The translations under genes were made by a program, and so were the position numbers. From NCBI RefSeq assembly GCF_047511655.1, contig NC_133394.1, positions 63,644,501-63,708,500 on the forward strand: a DNA stretch of 64,000 bases. The letters run 5' to 3'. Under the pieces are notes generated by a model that saw nothing but the letters and a program-made list of their open reading frames with translations, did not search any database and had not been told where the DNA came from. Source of the stretch: Castor canadensis (taxonomy: Eukaryota; Chordata; Mammalia; Rodentia; Castoridae). This document shows, in pieces, positions 22,985 through 35,294 of the stretch (positions within the stretch are counted from its first letter, which is position 1; the number at the start of each line of letters is the position of its first letter).

Positions 22985-24850
22985 GATCCATTCATCAGTT
23001 GTAGGTAGGGCACCTAGGCTGTTTCATAGTTTGAATAATGCTGCAGTAAACATGGGTGTGCAAGTGTCTTTATTGTATCCTGACTTGCATTCTTTCAGAT
23101 ATATGCTTAGGAGTGGTATTGCTGAATCATGTGGTAGTTCTAATTTTAGTTTTTTGAGGAACCTCATACTGTTTTCTATAGTGGTTGTACTAATTTACAT
23201 TCTAACAACAGTGCATAAGGATTCCTTTTTACCCTCACCAGCATTTATTGTTGTTTGTGTTCTTGGTGGTTGCTGTTCCAACAGGAGTGAGGGGGAATCT
23301 TAATGTGGTTTTATTTGCATCTCCTTTATGGCCAGGGATGTTGAGCAGTTCCTCATGTGTTTTTTGGCCATTTGTACTTTCTTTGAAAAATTTCTGTTCG
23401 GTTCATTTGCCCACTTCTTCATTGATTCATTGATTCATTAGGAGTTTAGTTTTTTGAGCTCTTCATAAATGCTTGGTTATTAATCACTTGTCAGACATAT
23501 AGCTGGCAAAGACTTTCTCTCATTCTGTGGGCTGTCTCTTCAGTCTGTGCCTGTTTTCTTTGCAGGACAGAAGGCTTTTAGTTTCAGGTAGTCCATTTGT
23601 CATTCTTTCTTTTAGTTGCTGAGCCATTTGGTGTTCCATTTAGGAAGTTATTGCCTATGCCTATATATCCCAGTGTGTTCCTACTCTTTCCTGGACTAGG
23701 TTCAAAATTTTAGGCCTTAAATTAAGGTCCTTGATCCACTTTGGTTTGATATTTATACAGGATGAAAGATATGAATCTAGTTTTAGTCTTCCACGTGCCA
23801 ATATCCAGTTTTCTCAGCAATATTCATTAAAGAGGTTGTTTTTTCTCTATTGAACATTTTGTGCACTTTTGTCAAAAATCAGGTGGCTGTTGCTACATGG
23901 ATTTATGTTTGTTTATGTCCTCTTTGAGGTCATTTAGCTGTTTCTATGCCTTTTGAGCTTTTTATCCATATTCTCTTGGAATTTATTGCCTTGTTTTCGT
24001 GTTGTCTTTAAACTCATTAAACATTCTTATCATCATTCTTTTGAACTCTGAATCTGAGTTTTCATCTCCTTCACTATCCACCAGATTCTCTATTGGGTGG
24101 TTGTTGACCTTTTGAAGAGTCATATTCCCCTGCCTTTTTAAATTTCTCATTCTGATATTTTCAGATTTGCTCATGTGTTGTCGATTAGTCAGTTGAGAGT
24201 TTTAGTTGCCTGATATCTTTCCCTTGACTTTATTTCTATGTTCTGGCTGGATTGGTTGTTTGCTATGTTTTGTATGGTTTTTGTTCACTGACCTGAATGG
24301 TTGTAGGCACCACTCTCTGGTATGGAAGGGACTCAGATCAGTGGGAATCTGGCTGGTGCTGAGGGTGGCAGGCAGCAATTGTTCGCTTTCTCTGCAGTCT
24401 GGGATTTCCCAGGCTCTTATAGGGCTCACAACTCTGTGTGTTGATTTTTAGGATCTTTCATGGTTTCTGAACTGGAGGTTACTCTGGTAAGAAAAAAGGA
24501 ACAACTGCTCTTTCCAGTAGTTTTCTTGGAGGCACAGCAAGTTACTGGTGGCTCCTGTTCACCTAGGGTAGATTTGCACTTTAAAAGGCTTATTCAAAGG
24601 ATGGTCATTGTAGATGTGGTCTGCCTATATATTGGCAACCTCTTATTTAGCAAGCTACTCAGACCACCTCCTCTTGCTGCCATGAACCTAACATCTTTCA
24701 GGCTTATGAGAGTGTGGTGTTCTGGGGTCTCTCAGCAATTTGCCATCTTGGCCTCTTCTTGGTCTTCATTCTTTCAAGAATGCTTTTATCAAAGTTTTCA
24801 TGTACTGGTATTGGAGTCAGCATGGCATAAGGTTGTGGACATGGGTTGAA
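22985..24850 (-). mobile_element. L1 with large internal deletion
   Basis: Antisense. 22985-23905 is the ORF2 C-terminal region ('ccattcatcagttgtaggta', 'gctgcagtaaacatgggtgt'). The text then jumps, near 23910, to ORF1: a minus-strand frame at 23983-24174 begins MSKSENIRMRN and contains DSEFKRMMIRMFNEFKDN, an L1 ORF1p N-terminal pattern. The 5'UTR probably runs to about 24850. Most of ORF2 and the ORF1 RNA-binding part are missing, as is the 3'UTR. The + strand frames in this stretch are shadows. Confidence 0.7.
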
Positions 24851-25770
24851 CTTACAACGACCTCGATCCAGTCCTTGTTTTGGAGTTAAAAAAATAATAA
24901 AAATAATAAAGACATCTCTATTAACAGCTTTCTCATCTATAGCATATTTCCTAATTTATAGGGTTTAGTTAGCACACACAGTATGTATACAATATATGTT
25001 GGCTGTCAAGTTCAGTTAGTCTAATTAGGAACAGTTTATTTAAAAGATGTTATTAAACATTCAAAGTATACTGAACATTTGGTGTTGAGATCATCAAACA
25101 CCACTCCTCTATTCAGCACTTTTATTAGTTAGCTGCAGATTTTTATATTTTAAAAACACTCTAATGTGTATGTCTATATTCACTGAGTTATCAATTATGT
25201 GTCTTCAGTGGTTGCTAATTGATTTTCATGTTAGTTACTTAGAAACCTATGTCTTTGCCAAAAATATTAAGAATTTCAAGAATACAGTAATAGCTTGTTA
25301 ATATTACCAGTTTCAGGAAGGATTATTCTAAGTTTAAACTGTAAGCCATTTTTTATTAATATATTTCTGTGGAGAAAAAGAAAGCTTTTGTTGTTTAGAA
25401 GATTATATATAAAATTTAAATGATACATTGAGTATTAATTACATTTGCAGTTACCCAAGTGATTCTAAAAATTCATGTTGCAATATAAAGTTCTTTCATG
25501 AGAGATGAAGATTTTTTCACTTGTATAGGTGACTCTTAAAGACTATGTTGACAATACTCCATTGCACAGAGAGCAGATAGAGATGAATCATAAGAAAGAC
25601 TATTAATGTTGAACATACAGCTGGGTTAAATGAGGTGTTAGTGTCTTTTTAAAGTATTAGTTCATTGCTATCTTTCTGTAAGGGGATTTATGTTTGGAAA
25701 ACTGATTATAAGGAATCATTAATCATGATGTAGTTTTCCTCTAGGAATTCAACAAAGCAAGTAAGACCAC
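24851..25770. other. Intronic DNA, no feature seen
   Basis: AT-rich, with a short (AAT)-rich patch at 24885-24912. No exon recognised. Confidence 0.4.
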
Positions 25771-25774
25771 ATAA

Positions 25775-26272
25775 AATGTACTAGTCAGCTTTCTGTAGCA
25801 AGATACCTGAGATAGTCAACTTAAAGAGGAAAGATTTATTTTGGCTTACAGTTTTAGAGGTTTCAGTCCATGATCAGTTGGCCTCTTTGCTTTTAGGCCT
25901 GTGGTGAGGCAAAGCATCATGGCAGGGAGAGCATGGTGGAGCAACCGGCCTGCCTCATGGCTGGGACATGAAGAGAAAAAAGAAGAGGAAGATAGCAGTT
26001 TCCTCAGTCCCCTTTGAGAGGTTCCAATGACCTAAGACCTCCCACTCGGACCTATCTCTTTTATTGTTTATGTATTTAAATTTTCTTGGCAGTATTGGGA
26101 TGTGAACTCAAGGCTTTGCGTTTGCCAGACAGGCACTCTACCACTTTAGTCACACACTCAGCCCTAGAACATACTTTTTAATTGTTTCACCACCTCCTAA
26201 TAGTGTCACAGGCTGGGGACCAAGCATTTAACACAAGTAGTTGGGGGACTCTTTTCCAAACCATAACAACAA
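25775..26272 (-). repeat. LTR-like dispersed repeat, copy 2, split by a SINE
   Basis: Second copy of the repeat at 5215-5910: 'gtcagctttctgtagcaaga', 'agaggaaagatttattttgg', 'ttcagtccatgatcagttgg', then after the SINE 'caccacctcctaatagtgtc' and 'aaccataaca'. Like copy 1 it has a SINE inside, but at a different point. Confidence 0.5.
26060..26166 (-). repeat. ID/tRNA-type SINE
   Basis: Antisense tRNA-like unit: 'gtattgggatgtgaactcaa', 'gacaggcactctaccacttt', 'gtcacacactcagccct'. It interrupts the LTR-like repeat. Confidence 0.6.
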
Positions 26273-26279
26273 AGAAGCA

Positions 26280-27034
26280 TATATTCTTTACAAGCCTTTG
26301 TATCAGCTAATAATCCAGAGGTTTGTTCTCAATATAAGCATTCTGATGCTCTGAGGTGACATTATTCATTTATCTTTCTTTAACTTGATTTATAGTTCTT
26401 TCATAAATTTGCACTAAAGCAATGTTCTACAATATCTCTTCGTATATAATTTGCTTTGCTTATTTATAGGCTAAGTAACTTCAGATGAAATAGTTTTTTA
26501 ATGGAACATGGCTGATAGCAGTCAGCATAATTGCTGCTTGTCTCAATTTATGATTTATTCTTAAGTATGTTTCTTACTGTGTTGAATTCCCTGAGGAAAA
26601 CTACATCATGCCTTCCTGGAGTGGTGGTTAAAATTTCTTTGTGAGATGCTCTCTTTGTTGACCCTCATCTTTTAATGGTGTCTGTATATTGTGGTAGGAC
26701 AAGCTTTCTAAGTGCAAAAGAAGTTATTGTACTTAAGATTCTTACATTTGATTAACCCAGAACTTGAAGAAAGATGAGGAGAAGTAAAGGAGGCAGCCAG
26801 ATGTTAGAAAATTAGATAACTAGAAAATGCATATGCAGCCAGTGAAGATTCAGGTGGAGACATTTTAAAGTTCCTTGTGCATACTTACCATTAAAGCATT
26901 TCCCCTTTCAGAACTCTTAAAAGCATAGCCTGAAACTGTGACATCACATTTCAGTGTGTTGATGTGCCATGATTTACATAGGGTTTTAAAAAAATATTAG
27001 ATACTTCTTTCCCCCTTAACTGTTTTTCATTTAT
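26280..27034. other. Intronic DNA, no feature seen
   Basis: AT-rich intron with no recognisable exon, RNA or repeat. Confidence 0.4.
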
Positions 27035-27120
27035 TTCCTCCTTCCTTCCTCCTTCCTTCCTTCCCTCCATTCTTCTTTCCTTTCTTCCTCCCTCTCTCCC
27101 TCCTTCCCTTCCTTTTTTCT
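27035..27120 (+). repeat. (TTCC/CTCC)n pyrimidine tract
   Basis: Imperfect CCTTCCTTCC and CTCC units. Confidence 0.9.
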
Positions 27121-27587
27121 GCTAAAGTTATATATAGAACAATAGTAAGTGATCAGAATAAAAATTCTTCTGGTATAACCTACTTAAAATTTTTTTCTAT
27201 GCTCCTTTATTTCATTGTTTCTTTTATAAACTTTACAGCAAAAAACAGATGACTGTGGGATAATTGAACAGGAATTATATTTTATTTACAGATGTGGGAG
27301 TCATAGATTAGCCCCTGAAGCCAAACTGTTAGTGGGAAGCAGAGACAAATCTTAAGTCTCTCTTAATTTAGGACTTTTTCTTTTATGTTGCATTGTTTAT
27401 AAGATGGCTAAGTGTTAGTAATAAATGCAACTATAGGGCTAACAGAAACAGAAAAGTCAGAAGAGAAAGTTAATTTTAAGAGGAAAATGATAATGAATAT
27501 GTGTAGATAGTCCCTGTTAGACATACCTTCTGCCGTTAACTGAAAATGTCCCAAGAGGCTTTAGTACAGCAGAATGTCCATTCTGTA

Positions 27588-27776
27588 GTCAAACTATACC
27601 ATCTAGAAGTGTGTAAAGTTGGGCAAATTATTTGACTTGTGACCTCAGTTTTCTTATCTGTAAACTGGGGAAAATACACCTTGAAGGTGTAAAGAAAATT
27701 AAATGAGCTAATACAAAGAAATCTAAAAGGCCAGTGCCTGGCATGCAGTAAGCATTAGATATACACGAAGTATCAT
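27588..27776 (+). repeat. MIR SINE
   Basis: A sense MIR core and tail: 'gttgggcaaattatttgact', 'cctcagttttcttatctgta', 'ttaaatgagctaatacaaag', 'agtgcctggcatgcagtaag'. Well preserved for so old a family. Confidence 0.75.
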
Positions 27777-27934
27777 TATTGGAGATGGAAGGATTTATTG
27801 TCCAGAGGAAAATCTGGTATATTTATCATTAAAAATGAGTTTTCCTATCCATCGGTCACAGGAGTCACAAGCAGATATTTGTAGTTAAAAAGCCAGTCTT
27901 TTATAACCTGAAGAATAATGTTCTTCTTCTTTTT

Positions 27935-28045
27935 TTTTGTTTTTTTTAGCAACAGCTTTATTAAGAAAGAAAAGGAAAGTAGAAGAAAGAGCAGAGAACA
28001 CCCATGTGGGAGGGGCTGGAGGAAAAACAGTCCAAGCCCAGGAAT
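27935..28045 (-). repeat. Small poly(A)-tailed retrocopy or LTR end
   Basis: On the minus strand, a pyrimidine-rich sequence runs into TTAATAAAGCTGTTGC and an A-rich tail (complement of the T run at 27930-27948). It looks like the 3' end of a polyadenylated transcript copied back into DNA, or an ERV R-U5 segment. The parent is not recognised. Confidence 0.45.
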
Positions 28046-29385
28046 AATGTTCTTACACAATTATCTGGACTAATTCTATTCTGAACACCTCAAAGTAGTA
28101 GGATTGAGTTGTTCTGATGGCGTTATTTATTTGGCCTTTTTCTATGGAGGGGAAGGAACAAAAGGAAAAATTTTCTATCAGTACAGTCTGATTAGGTAAA
28201 TAGGCTTAAGAATGTTTTGAATAGAAATTAGACATAGAATTAATCCAGTAACTGTTGTTTTGGAAATTGTCATGTAGGTCAAATAGCTTTACACAGAAAA
28301 AAAAAAAGAAAAACTCAATGTATTATGTCAGAGCACCTCTGCTGTATAAATTTATTCTGTGGTCAGGGAGTAGGAGAGTAGGAACTTTTATCACAGATGA
28401 ACTGGCAAGCTGGTATGGAAATAATTTTCATAAAGGAAGGAAAGAGAACATAGCTTTATTGAATTCCCAGAGCACTTAGTTTGACGTCCTCAGCTCTCCA
28501 GTTTTATGATGCTTTCGCCAGTACTGTAAGATTTCTTTAAAAGCAGAGTCAGCAATTTCTTTGTTTTCTCTTGAAAGCCAGCAACAGTGTACCAGGAAAT
28601 CCTACTTGACTGACTGAATGAATTTGTGTTTATGCAAATATTATCTTGTTAATTTTAATACATTGAAAAATTAGCTAGGAAACTTAGTTTTTATGTTACA
28701 TCATAGTTTCCTGGTTAATTTTTTTTCCTCAAGTTTATTCTATTAATTTAACCCTGATTCATTTTAATTAAACATTTTTTGTGATCATTAAAGTGATATT
28801 GTTTCAATGAAAACATAGAAATGTATAACGAAGAAAATTAAACACAAGAGTGAGTTTTATGAGCAGATTTTACCAGGGCTAACTTTCCTCAGAGTCACTA
28901 TTTAGGGTTTCTACTCTTCTATCCTGTGCTCTTCCTCAAGGAAGGAACCCTGTTCAGAAGCAATTAACCAGACCTTTTGCTTTTTCTTAGAAGCTGTGCC
29001 ACACAGTCACTAAAGCATCTGAAACACCATGTAGTTCAGCTGTCTTGTCCCATCTGGAGTCATGTCTAGCCTACGGGCGATTTTAAGGGTTGCTATTTTT
29101 TTTTCTAGGGAACAAAAAGCCTTTACTTTGTTACTTTTTATCCTTCATATTGTATGAAAATGAAATTAATTGTATAAATCTCCAAAATATGTCCTAGGTA
29201 AGAATACCTTATCTTTGTTTTAATTTGACTACTAGTAAGCTGAGAATCTTATTATAAGGTCAGTGGCCACATATAATTATTTTTTTGAATACTTTATTCC
29301 TTTTCATAGCCCTGTTTCTTCCAAATTGATTGCTTTTAATTAATTAATAATTAATGGAGGATTTTTGTTTGGTAGTTGTTATATG
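28046..29385. other. Intronic DNA, no feature seen
   Basis: AT-rich. A 74-codon frame at 28255-28479 crosses an A-rich run and shows no domain. Confidence 0.4.
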
Positions 29386-29389
29386 TTGC

Positions 29390-29790
29390 AGATATTTTTT
29401 CTGTTGGTTTATCTCTGATCATGATGTGCTTTTGCTGTGTGATGGCTATCAATTTGTATGTGGTTAAATTTAACTTTTTAATTTGTTAGTCTTTTGTTTC
29501 CTGACTTCTATCTAGGCTTCTGGTCTTGCTCAGGAAATCCTCTCCTGCATCCAACATTGTAGGAAGTGTGTTTCTATTGTTTTAGTTTAGTGACTTTTTA
29601 GCATTCTTTTTTCTTTCTTTCTTTCCTCCCTTCTATCTTTCTGTCTGTCTCTTTCTCTATCTGTGTGGGTCTTTTTTTCCTTTTTCATTAAAAAAAATCT
29701 GGATTTCATTTTTATTTCTTTTGTGACTTTGGGATCAAGTTTTATATTATCTCATATTGGTCCCAGGTTTTCTTATAAGACCCAATCGTG
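29390..29790 (-). mobile_element. Old L1 3' end relic
   Basis: Antisense sequence of the L1M type: 'ttttaatttgttagtctttt' then 'aaaaatctggatttcatttt' and 'tcatattggtcccaggtttt'. Diverged, with a TTTC/CTGT-rich patch at 29609-29660. Confidence 0.4.
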
Positions 29791-30029
29791 ACTCAATGAA
29801 TTGCCCCCACTGAAATTTTCCTTCATAGACATTTTCCTTTCCTGTTATTTATCTCAGGGCCAAGATCCAAGGAGACTGTTGATCTGCCTTTTTCTAAGTT
29901 TTCCTGTCTGGCTTCCCCATGACCTGCATCAGTCATCCTGTCACCTCCAGTCCTCCTCCTCTTGTGTTCTCCAACCCCCCTGTGATTCTAAGTCAGTTTC
30001 CATTTTTGCCTTCATTAATCTTTTTCCTC

Positions 30030-30300
30030 TAGAGTAGTGGTTTGCAAACTCTTTCTTTTTTTTTTAAACTCTTTCTTTAAAGGGCCAGATGATAGTATTT
30101 TAAGCTTTGCAACTACTCAGCTGTGCTATTTTAGCACAAAAGTAGCCTTAGACAATAACTTAGGAATGAATGTTCCAATATAATTCTATCTTCAGACACT
30201 GAAATTTGAGTTAGGTTGGATTTTTACATGTCACAAATTGCGTTCTCATTTTAATTTTCCCTCAACCATTTCTAAAATGTAAAAGTCATTCTTAGTTCAC
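30030..30300. repeat. Old DNA-transposon-like repeat
   Basis: 'gtagtggtttgcaaactctt', 'aaagggccagatgatagtat', 'tttgcaactactcagctgtg', 'tagcacaaaagtagccttag' match a common mammalian nonautonomous repeat, probably hAT-type. The exact family is not assigned. Confidence 0.5.
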
Positions 30301-30331
30301 ATGTAATATTTAAATAAGCGGCGTTCAGGAT

Positions 30332-33300
30332 TTTTTTTATTCATTTATTCACATGTGCATACATTGTTTGGGTCATTTCTTCCCCCTGCCACCCAACCCC
30401 CTTGCTTCCAGGCAGAACCTGTTCTGCTCTTATCTCTAATTTTGTTGAAGAGAAGACATAAGAATAATAAGAAAGACAAAGCGTTTTTGCTAGTTGAGTT
30501 AAGGATAGCTATACAGAGAGATTCCTAGAATTGCTTCCATGTACAAATATGTTACAACCCAAGTTGATTCATCTCTAACTGATCTTTACACTGGTTCCTG
30601 ATCCCCTTCTCGTATTGACCTCTGTCACTTTAAGGTGTCTGTATTAGTTCCTCTGGAGTGGGGACATCAAATGCTTTCATGTTTTGGGTTTTCTACCTAT
30701 TCCCATACCTCCAGTATGTGTTCTCCCCTTGTCATGTGACCCAAGCCCAACAACATTGGTGTAGTTGCCCTAGATCTAAAGTCCGCATATGAGGGAGAAC
30801 ATACGATTTTTGGTCTTCTGAGCCTGGCTAACCTTGCTCAGAATGATGTTCTTCAGTTCCTTCCATTTGCTTGCGAATGATAAGACTTCATTCTTCTTCA
30901 TGACTGAGTAGAATTCCATTGTGTATAAATACCACATTTTCTTAATCCATTCATCAATAGTGGGGCATCTTCGTTGTTTCCATAACTTGGCTATTGTGAA
31001 TAGTGCTGCAATAAATATGGGTGTGCAGGTGCCTTTGGAGTAGCCTGTGTAGCATACTTTTGGGTATATTTCCAGGAGTGGGATTGCTGGATCATATGGC
31101 AGATCTATGTTTAGATTTTTAAAAAGCCTTCAAATTTTTTTCCAGAGTGATTGCACCAGCTTGCATTCCCACCAGCAGTATGAGGGTTCCTTTTTCCCCA
31201 CATCCTCACCAACACCTGTGTTAGGTGGTGTTTTGATGATGGCTATTTTAACAGGGGTGAGGTGGAATCTTATTGTGGTTTTGATCTGCATTTCCTTTAT
31301 GGCTAGAGATGGTGAGCATTTTTTCCTGTGGTTTTTGGCCATTTGAATTTCTTCTTTTGAGAAAGTTCTGTTTAGTTCAGTTGCCCATTTCTTTATTGGT
31401 TCATTGATTTTGGGAGAGTTTAGTTTCTTAAGTTCCCTGTATATTCTGGTTTTCAGTCCTTTGATGTATAGCTGGCAAATATTTTCTCCTACTCTGTGGG
31501 TGGTCTCTTCAGTTTAGAGACCATTTCTTTTGTTGTGCAGAAGTTTTTTAATTTTATGTAATCCCATTTGTCCATTCTTTCTCTTCGTTACTAAGCTGCT
31601 GGGGTTCTATTGAGGAAGTCCTTGCCTATACCTGTTATTTCCAGAGTGTTTCCTGCTTCTTCCAGTACTAACTTCAGAGTTTGGGGTCTGATATTAAGGC
31701 CCTTGATCCATTTTGAGTTGATAGTAGTACAGAGTGATAAACATGGATCTAGTTTCAGTTTCTTGTAGACGGGTAACCACTTTTCCCAGCAACATTTGTT
31801 GAAAAGGCTGTCTTTTCTCCATTGTATATTTTTGGCACTTTATCAAAAATAAGGTGGATATAGTTGTGTGGATTCATATCCAGGTCCTCTACTCTGTCTG
31901 TTTTTTTATAAGTACCATACTGTTTTTATTGCTATTGCTTTGTAATGTAGTTTGAAGTCGGGTATTGTAAGACCTCCAGCATTGTTCTTTTTGCTGAGTT
32001 TTTATTGCCTTGGCTATTCTTGGTCTCTCGCATTCCAAATGAACTTTAGGGTAGATTTTTCTATCTCTGTAATGAAAGTCATTGGGATTTTGATGAGAAT
32101 TGCATTAAACATGTAGATTGCTTTTGATATTATAGCCATTTTTACTATGTTGATTCTACCAATCCATGAGCATGGGAGATCTTTCTATCTTCTGTAGTCT
32201 TCCTCGATCTCTTTCTTCAGGGGTTTGTCGTTCTCCTTGCAGAGGTCATTTGCATCCTTTGTTAAGTTTACTCCTAGGTATTTGATTTTTTTTGAGGCTA
32301 CTGTAAATGGAATTGTTTCCATATATTCCTTCTCAGTTTGTTTGTTGTTGGTGTATAGAAAAGCTCATAATTTTTGTAATTTGATTTTGTATCCTGCCAC
32401 CTTGCTATAGCTGTTTATGGTGTCTAGGAATTTTTTGGGTCTTTTTGGTATAGGATCATATCATCTGAAAGTAGGGATATTTTCACAGTTTCTTTACTTA
32501 TTTGTATTCCTTTTATTTCTTCTTCTTGCCTAATTGCTCTGGCTAGGAATTCCAGGACTATGTTGAATAGGAGTGGGGATAGTGGGCACCCTTTTCTTAT
32601 TCCTGATTTTAGGGGAAATGGTTTTAGTTTTTCACCATTAAGCATGATGTTGGCTGTAGGTTTGTCATATTTAGCCTTTACAATGTTGAGTAACATTCCT
32701 TCTATTCCTAGTTTTCTTAGAGCTTTTATCATGAAGTGGTATTGGATCTTGTCAAAGGCTTTTCTGCATCTGTTGAGATGATCAAGTGGTTTTTGTCTTT
32801 GCTTTTATTAATGTGCTGTATTACATTCACAGATTTGCATATGTTGAACTATCCTTGCATCCCTGGGATGAAGCCGAGTTGGTCATGGTGTATGATCTTT
32901 CTGATGTGTTGTTGGATTCGGTTTGCTATTATTTTATTCAGGATTTCTGCAACTATGTTCATTAAGGGAATTGGCCTGTAGTTCTCCTTTTTGGAGGTGT
33001 CTTTGTCTGGTTTGGGGATGAGAGTAATATTGGCTTCATAAAATGAGTTAAGTAGTGTTCCATCCCTTTCTATTTCATGGAACAGTTTAAGGAGGGTTGG
33101 TATTAGTTCTTTTAACGTCTGATAGAAGTCAGCAGAGAATCCAACAGGTCTTGGACTTTTCTTTTTTGGGAGACTCTTTATTGCTGCTTCAATTTCATTT
33201 TGTGTTATATATCTATTCAGGTGATTAATATCCCCTTGGTTCAGTTTTGGATGGTTGTAAGTATCTAGAAATCTGTCCATTTCTTTAAGATTTTCATACT

Positions 33301-34877
33301 TATTAGAATATAGGTTCTCAAAGAGGTCTCTGATGATTTCTTGGACTTCCATGGTGTTTGTTGTTACCTCCCCTTTTGCATTTCTGATGTTACTGATTTG
33401 GATTTTTTCTCTCCTCATTTTAGTCAGGTTTGCCAGGGGTTTGTAGATCTTATTTTTTCAAAGAACCAGCTTTTTGTTTCATTGATTCTTTATATTTTTT
33501 TGTTTCTATTTTATTGATTTCAGTCCTTATTTTTATTATTCCTCTACTTCTGCTTGTTTTGGGATTTGCTTGTTCTTGTTTTTCTAGGAGTTTGAGATGT
33601 AGCATTAGGTCACTGATGTGAGATCTTTCTGACCTTTTAATATATGCACTCATGGCTATTAACTTTCCTCTTAGGACTGCCTTTGCTGTGTCCAATAGGT
33701 TCTGGTAGGTAGTGTTTTCATTTTCATTAACTTCCAGGAACCTTTTAATATCCTCTTTTATTTCATCAATGTGTCATTCAGCTTCCAATTGCTTGCATGT
33801 TTTTACTGTTGTTTTTGTTGTTGATTTCTAGTTTAATGCATTGTGATCAGATAGAATGCATGGTATTATTTCTATTTTCTTATACTTGCTGAGGCTTGCT
33901 TTGTGACCTAAGATATGATCTATTTTGGAGAAGGTTCCATGAGCTGCTGAGAAGAATGTATATTGTGTAGAAGTTGGATGAAATATTCTGTAGACATCAG
34001 CAAGGTCTGTTTGATCTATGGTGTGATGTAGTTCTAGAATTTCTTTATTGATTTTTTGTTTGGATGACCTATCTGGTGGTGACAGGGGGGTATTAAAGTC
34101 TCTCACTACCACTGTGTTGGAGTCTATATATGTTTTCAGGTCCTTCAGAGTATGTTTGATGAAATTAGGTGCATTGACATTGGGTGCATATAAGTTGATA
34201 ATTGTTATTTCCTTTTGGTGTATTTTTCCTTTTATTAGTATGGAGTGTCCTTCTTTATCTCGTTTGATCAATATAAGTTTCAAGTCTACTTTGTCTGAGG
34301 TAAGTATTGCTACTCCTGCCTGTTTTCAGGGGCCATTGGCTTGGTAAATCTTCTTCCAGCCTTTCACTGTCAGCCAGTGCTTATTTCTGTCAATGAGATG
34401 GGTCTCCTGTTGGCAGCAAGTTGTTACATCTTCCTTTTTAATCCAGCTTGTCAAATGGTGTCTTTTGATGGCAGAGTTAAGTCCATTAACATTCAGTGTT
34501 TCTATTGATAGGTACGTGGTGATTCCTGTCATTTAGTTGTCTTTGTTGTTTAAGGGTTTGATTGTGTGCAGCTGAATCATTGTTACTCTCTACTTTCTTG
34601 CCTTTTCTTCTCCTGTGGTTTGGTACTGCCTGCCCTTTCATGGTTTTGTTTGCTTTCACTTTCTGTGTGCAGAATTCCTTGGAGGATCTTTTGTAGTGGT
34701 GGCTTGGTGGTCATATATTGTTTTAGTTTCTGCTTATCATGGAAGACTTATATTGCTCCATCTATTTTGAATGATACTTTTGCTGGGTAAAGTATCCTAG
34801 GGTTGAAGTTATTTTCATTCAGTGCCCAGAAGACCTCACTCCATGCTCTTCTTGCTTTTAAGGTTTCCATTGAGATT
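30332..34877 (-). mobile_element. 5'-truncated L1, head-to-head with the next L1
   Basis: Antisense L1 of about 4.5 kb. Its 3' end is the T run at 30332 followed by the complement of the same 3'UTR end seen at 41975-42030. ORF2 covers about 30.9-34.55 kb in broken minus-strand frames: endonuclease pieces at 33828-34283 (DFNTPLSPPDRSS, SDHNALN) and 34326-34532 (LNVNGLN, CCQQETHL), and RT pieces at 32849-33418 and 32424-32732, where the catalytic box reads LSDDM instead of FADDM. The 5' end lies in the end of ORF1 (34800-34870), directly against the first base of the sense L1. Its protein pieces differ from the sense copy at many positions, so it is a related but distinct, dead element. Confidence 0.88.
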
Positions 34878-34878
34878 C

Positions 34879-34890
34879 CAAGATGGCGGC
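34879..34890 (+). promoter_or_regulatory. YY1-type site at the L1 5' end
   Basis: CAAGATGGCGGC sits at the extreme 5' end of the element. YY1 recognises AAGATGGCGGC, and a YY1 site at this position helps fix the transcription start in human L1. Function here is inferred. Confidence 0.6.
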
Positions 34891-35294
34891 TAGAGGTAGG
34901 AAGCAGAAAGCGACCCTCCTATAGTGAAATCTTGGAGAGACGCTGGAGACACACTTTGCAGGCATAATCACCGAGAAAAGGCATAACTTTGACCCCTCCA
35001 CATCTCCAGCCAGTGCAGAGAATCTCTACTTCACGTTAAACAGAGAAACGAGGAGGGCCCCCGGGGCCGCCAGTGGCTGGCGCCCATACGGCTTGGGAAG
35101 ACGCGGACCAGGTGAGCTTCACGGTACCACAGTAGCCCCACAGACAAGCCTGGGCCAGAGCAGGATAGCCCCCTGGACAGACTGACCTCCACCCGGGAAA
35201 AAAAAAAAAGAGAAACTGAGTAATAAGCAATAAGAACAGTTAAGACACGCTGGAAAGAGGGTGGGGCGCCCTGAGCACTGAAGATTGGGGGAAG

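Noticed and set aside
24206-24849. Two + strand frames of 81 and 129 codons
   Set aside because: They lie antisense to the 5'UTR of an L1 whose ORF1 start is visible on the other strand.
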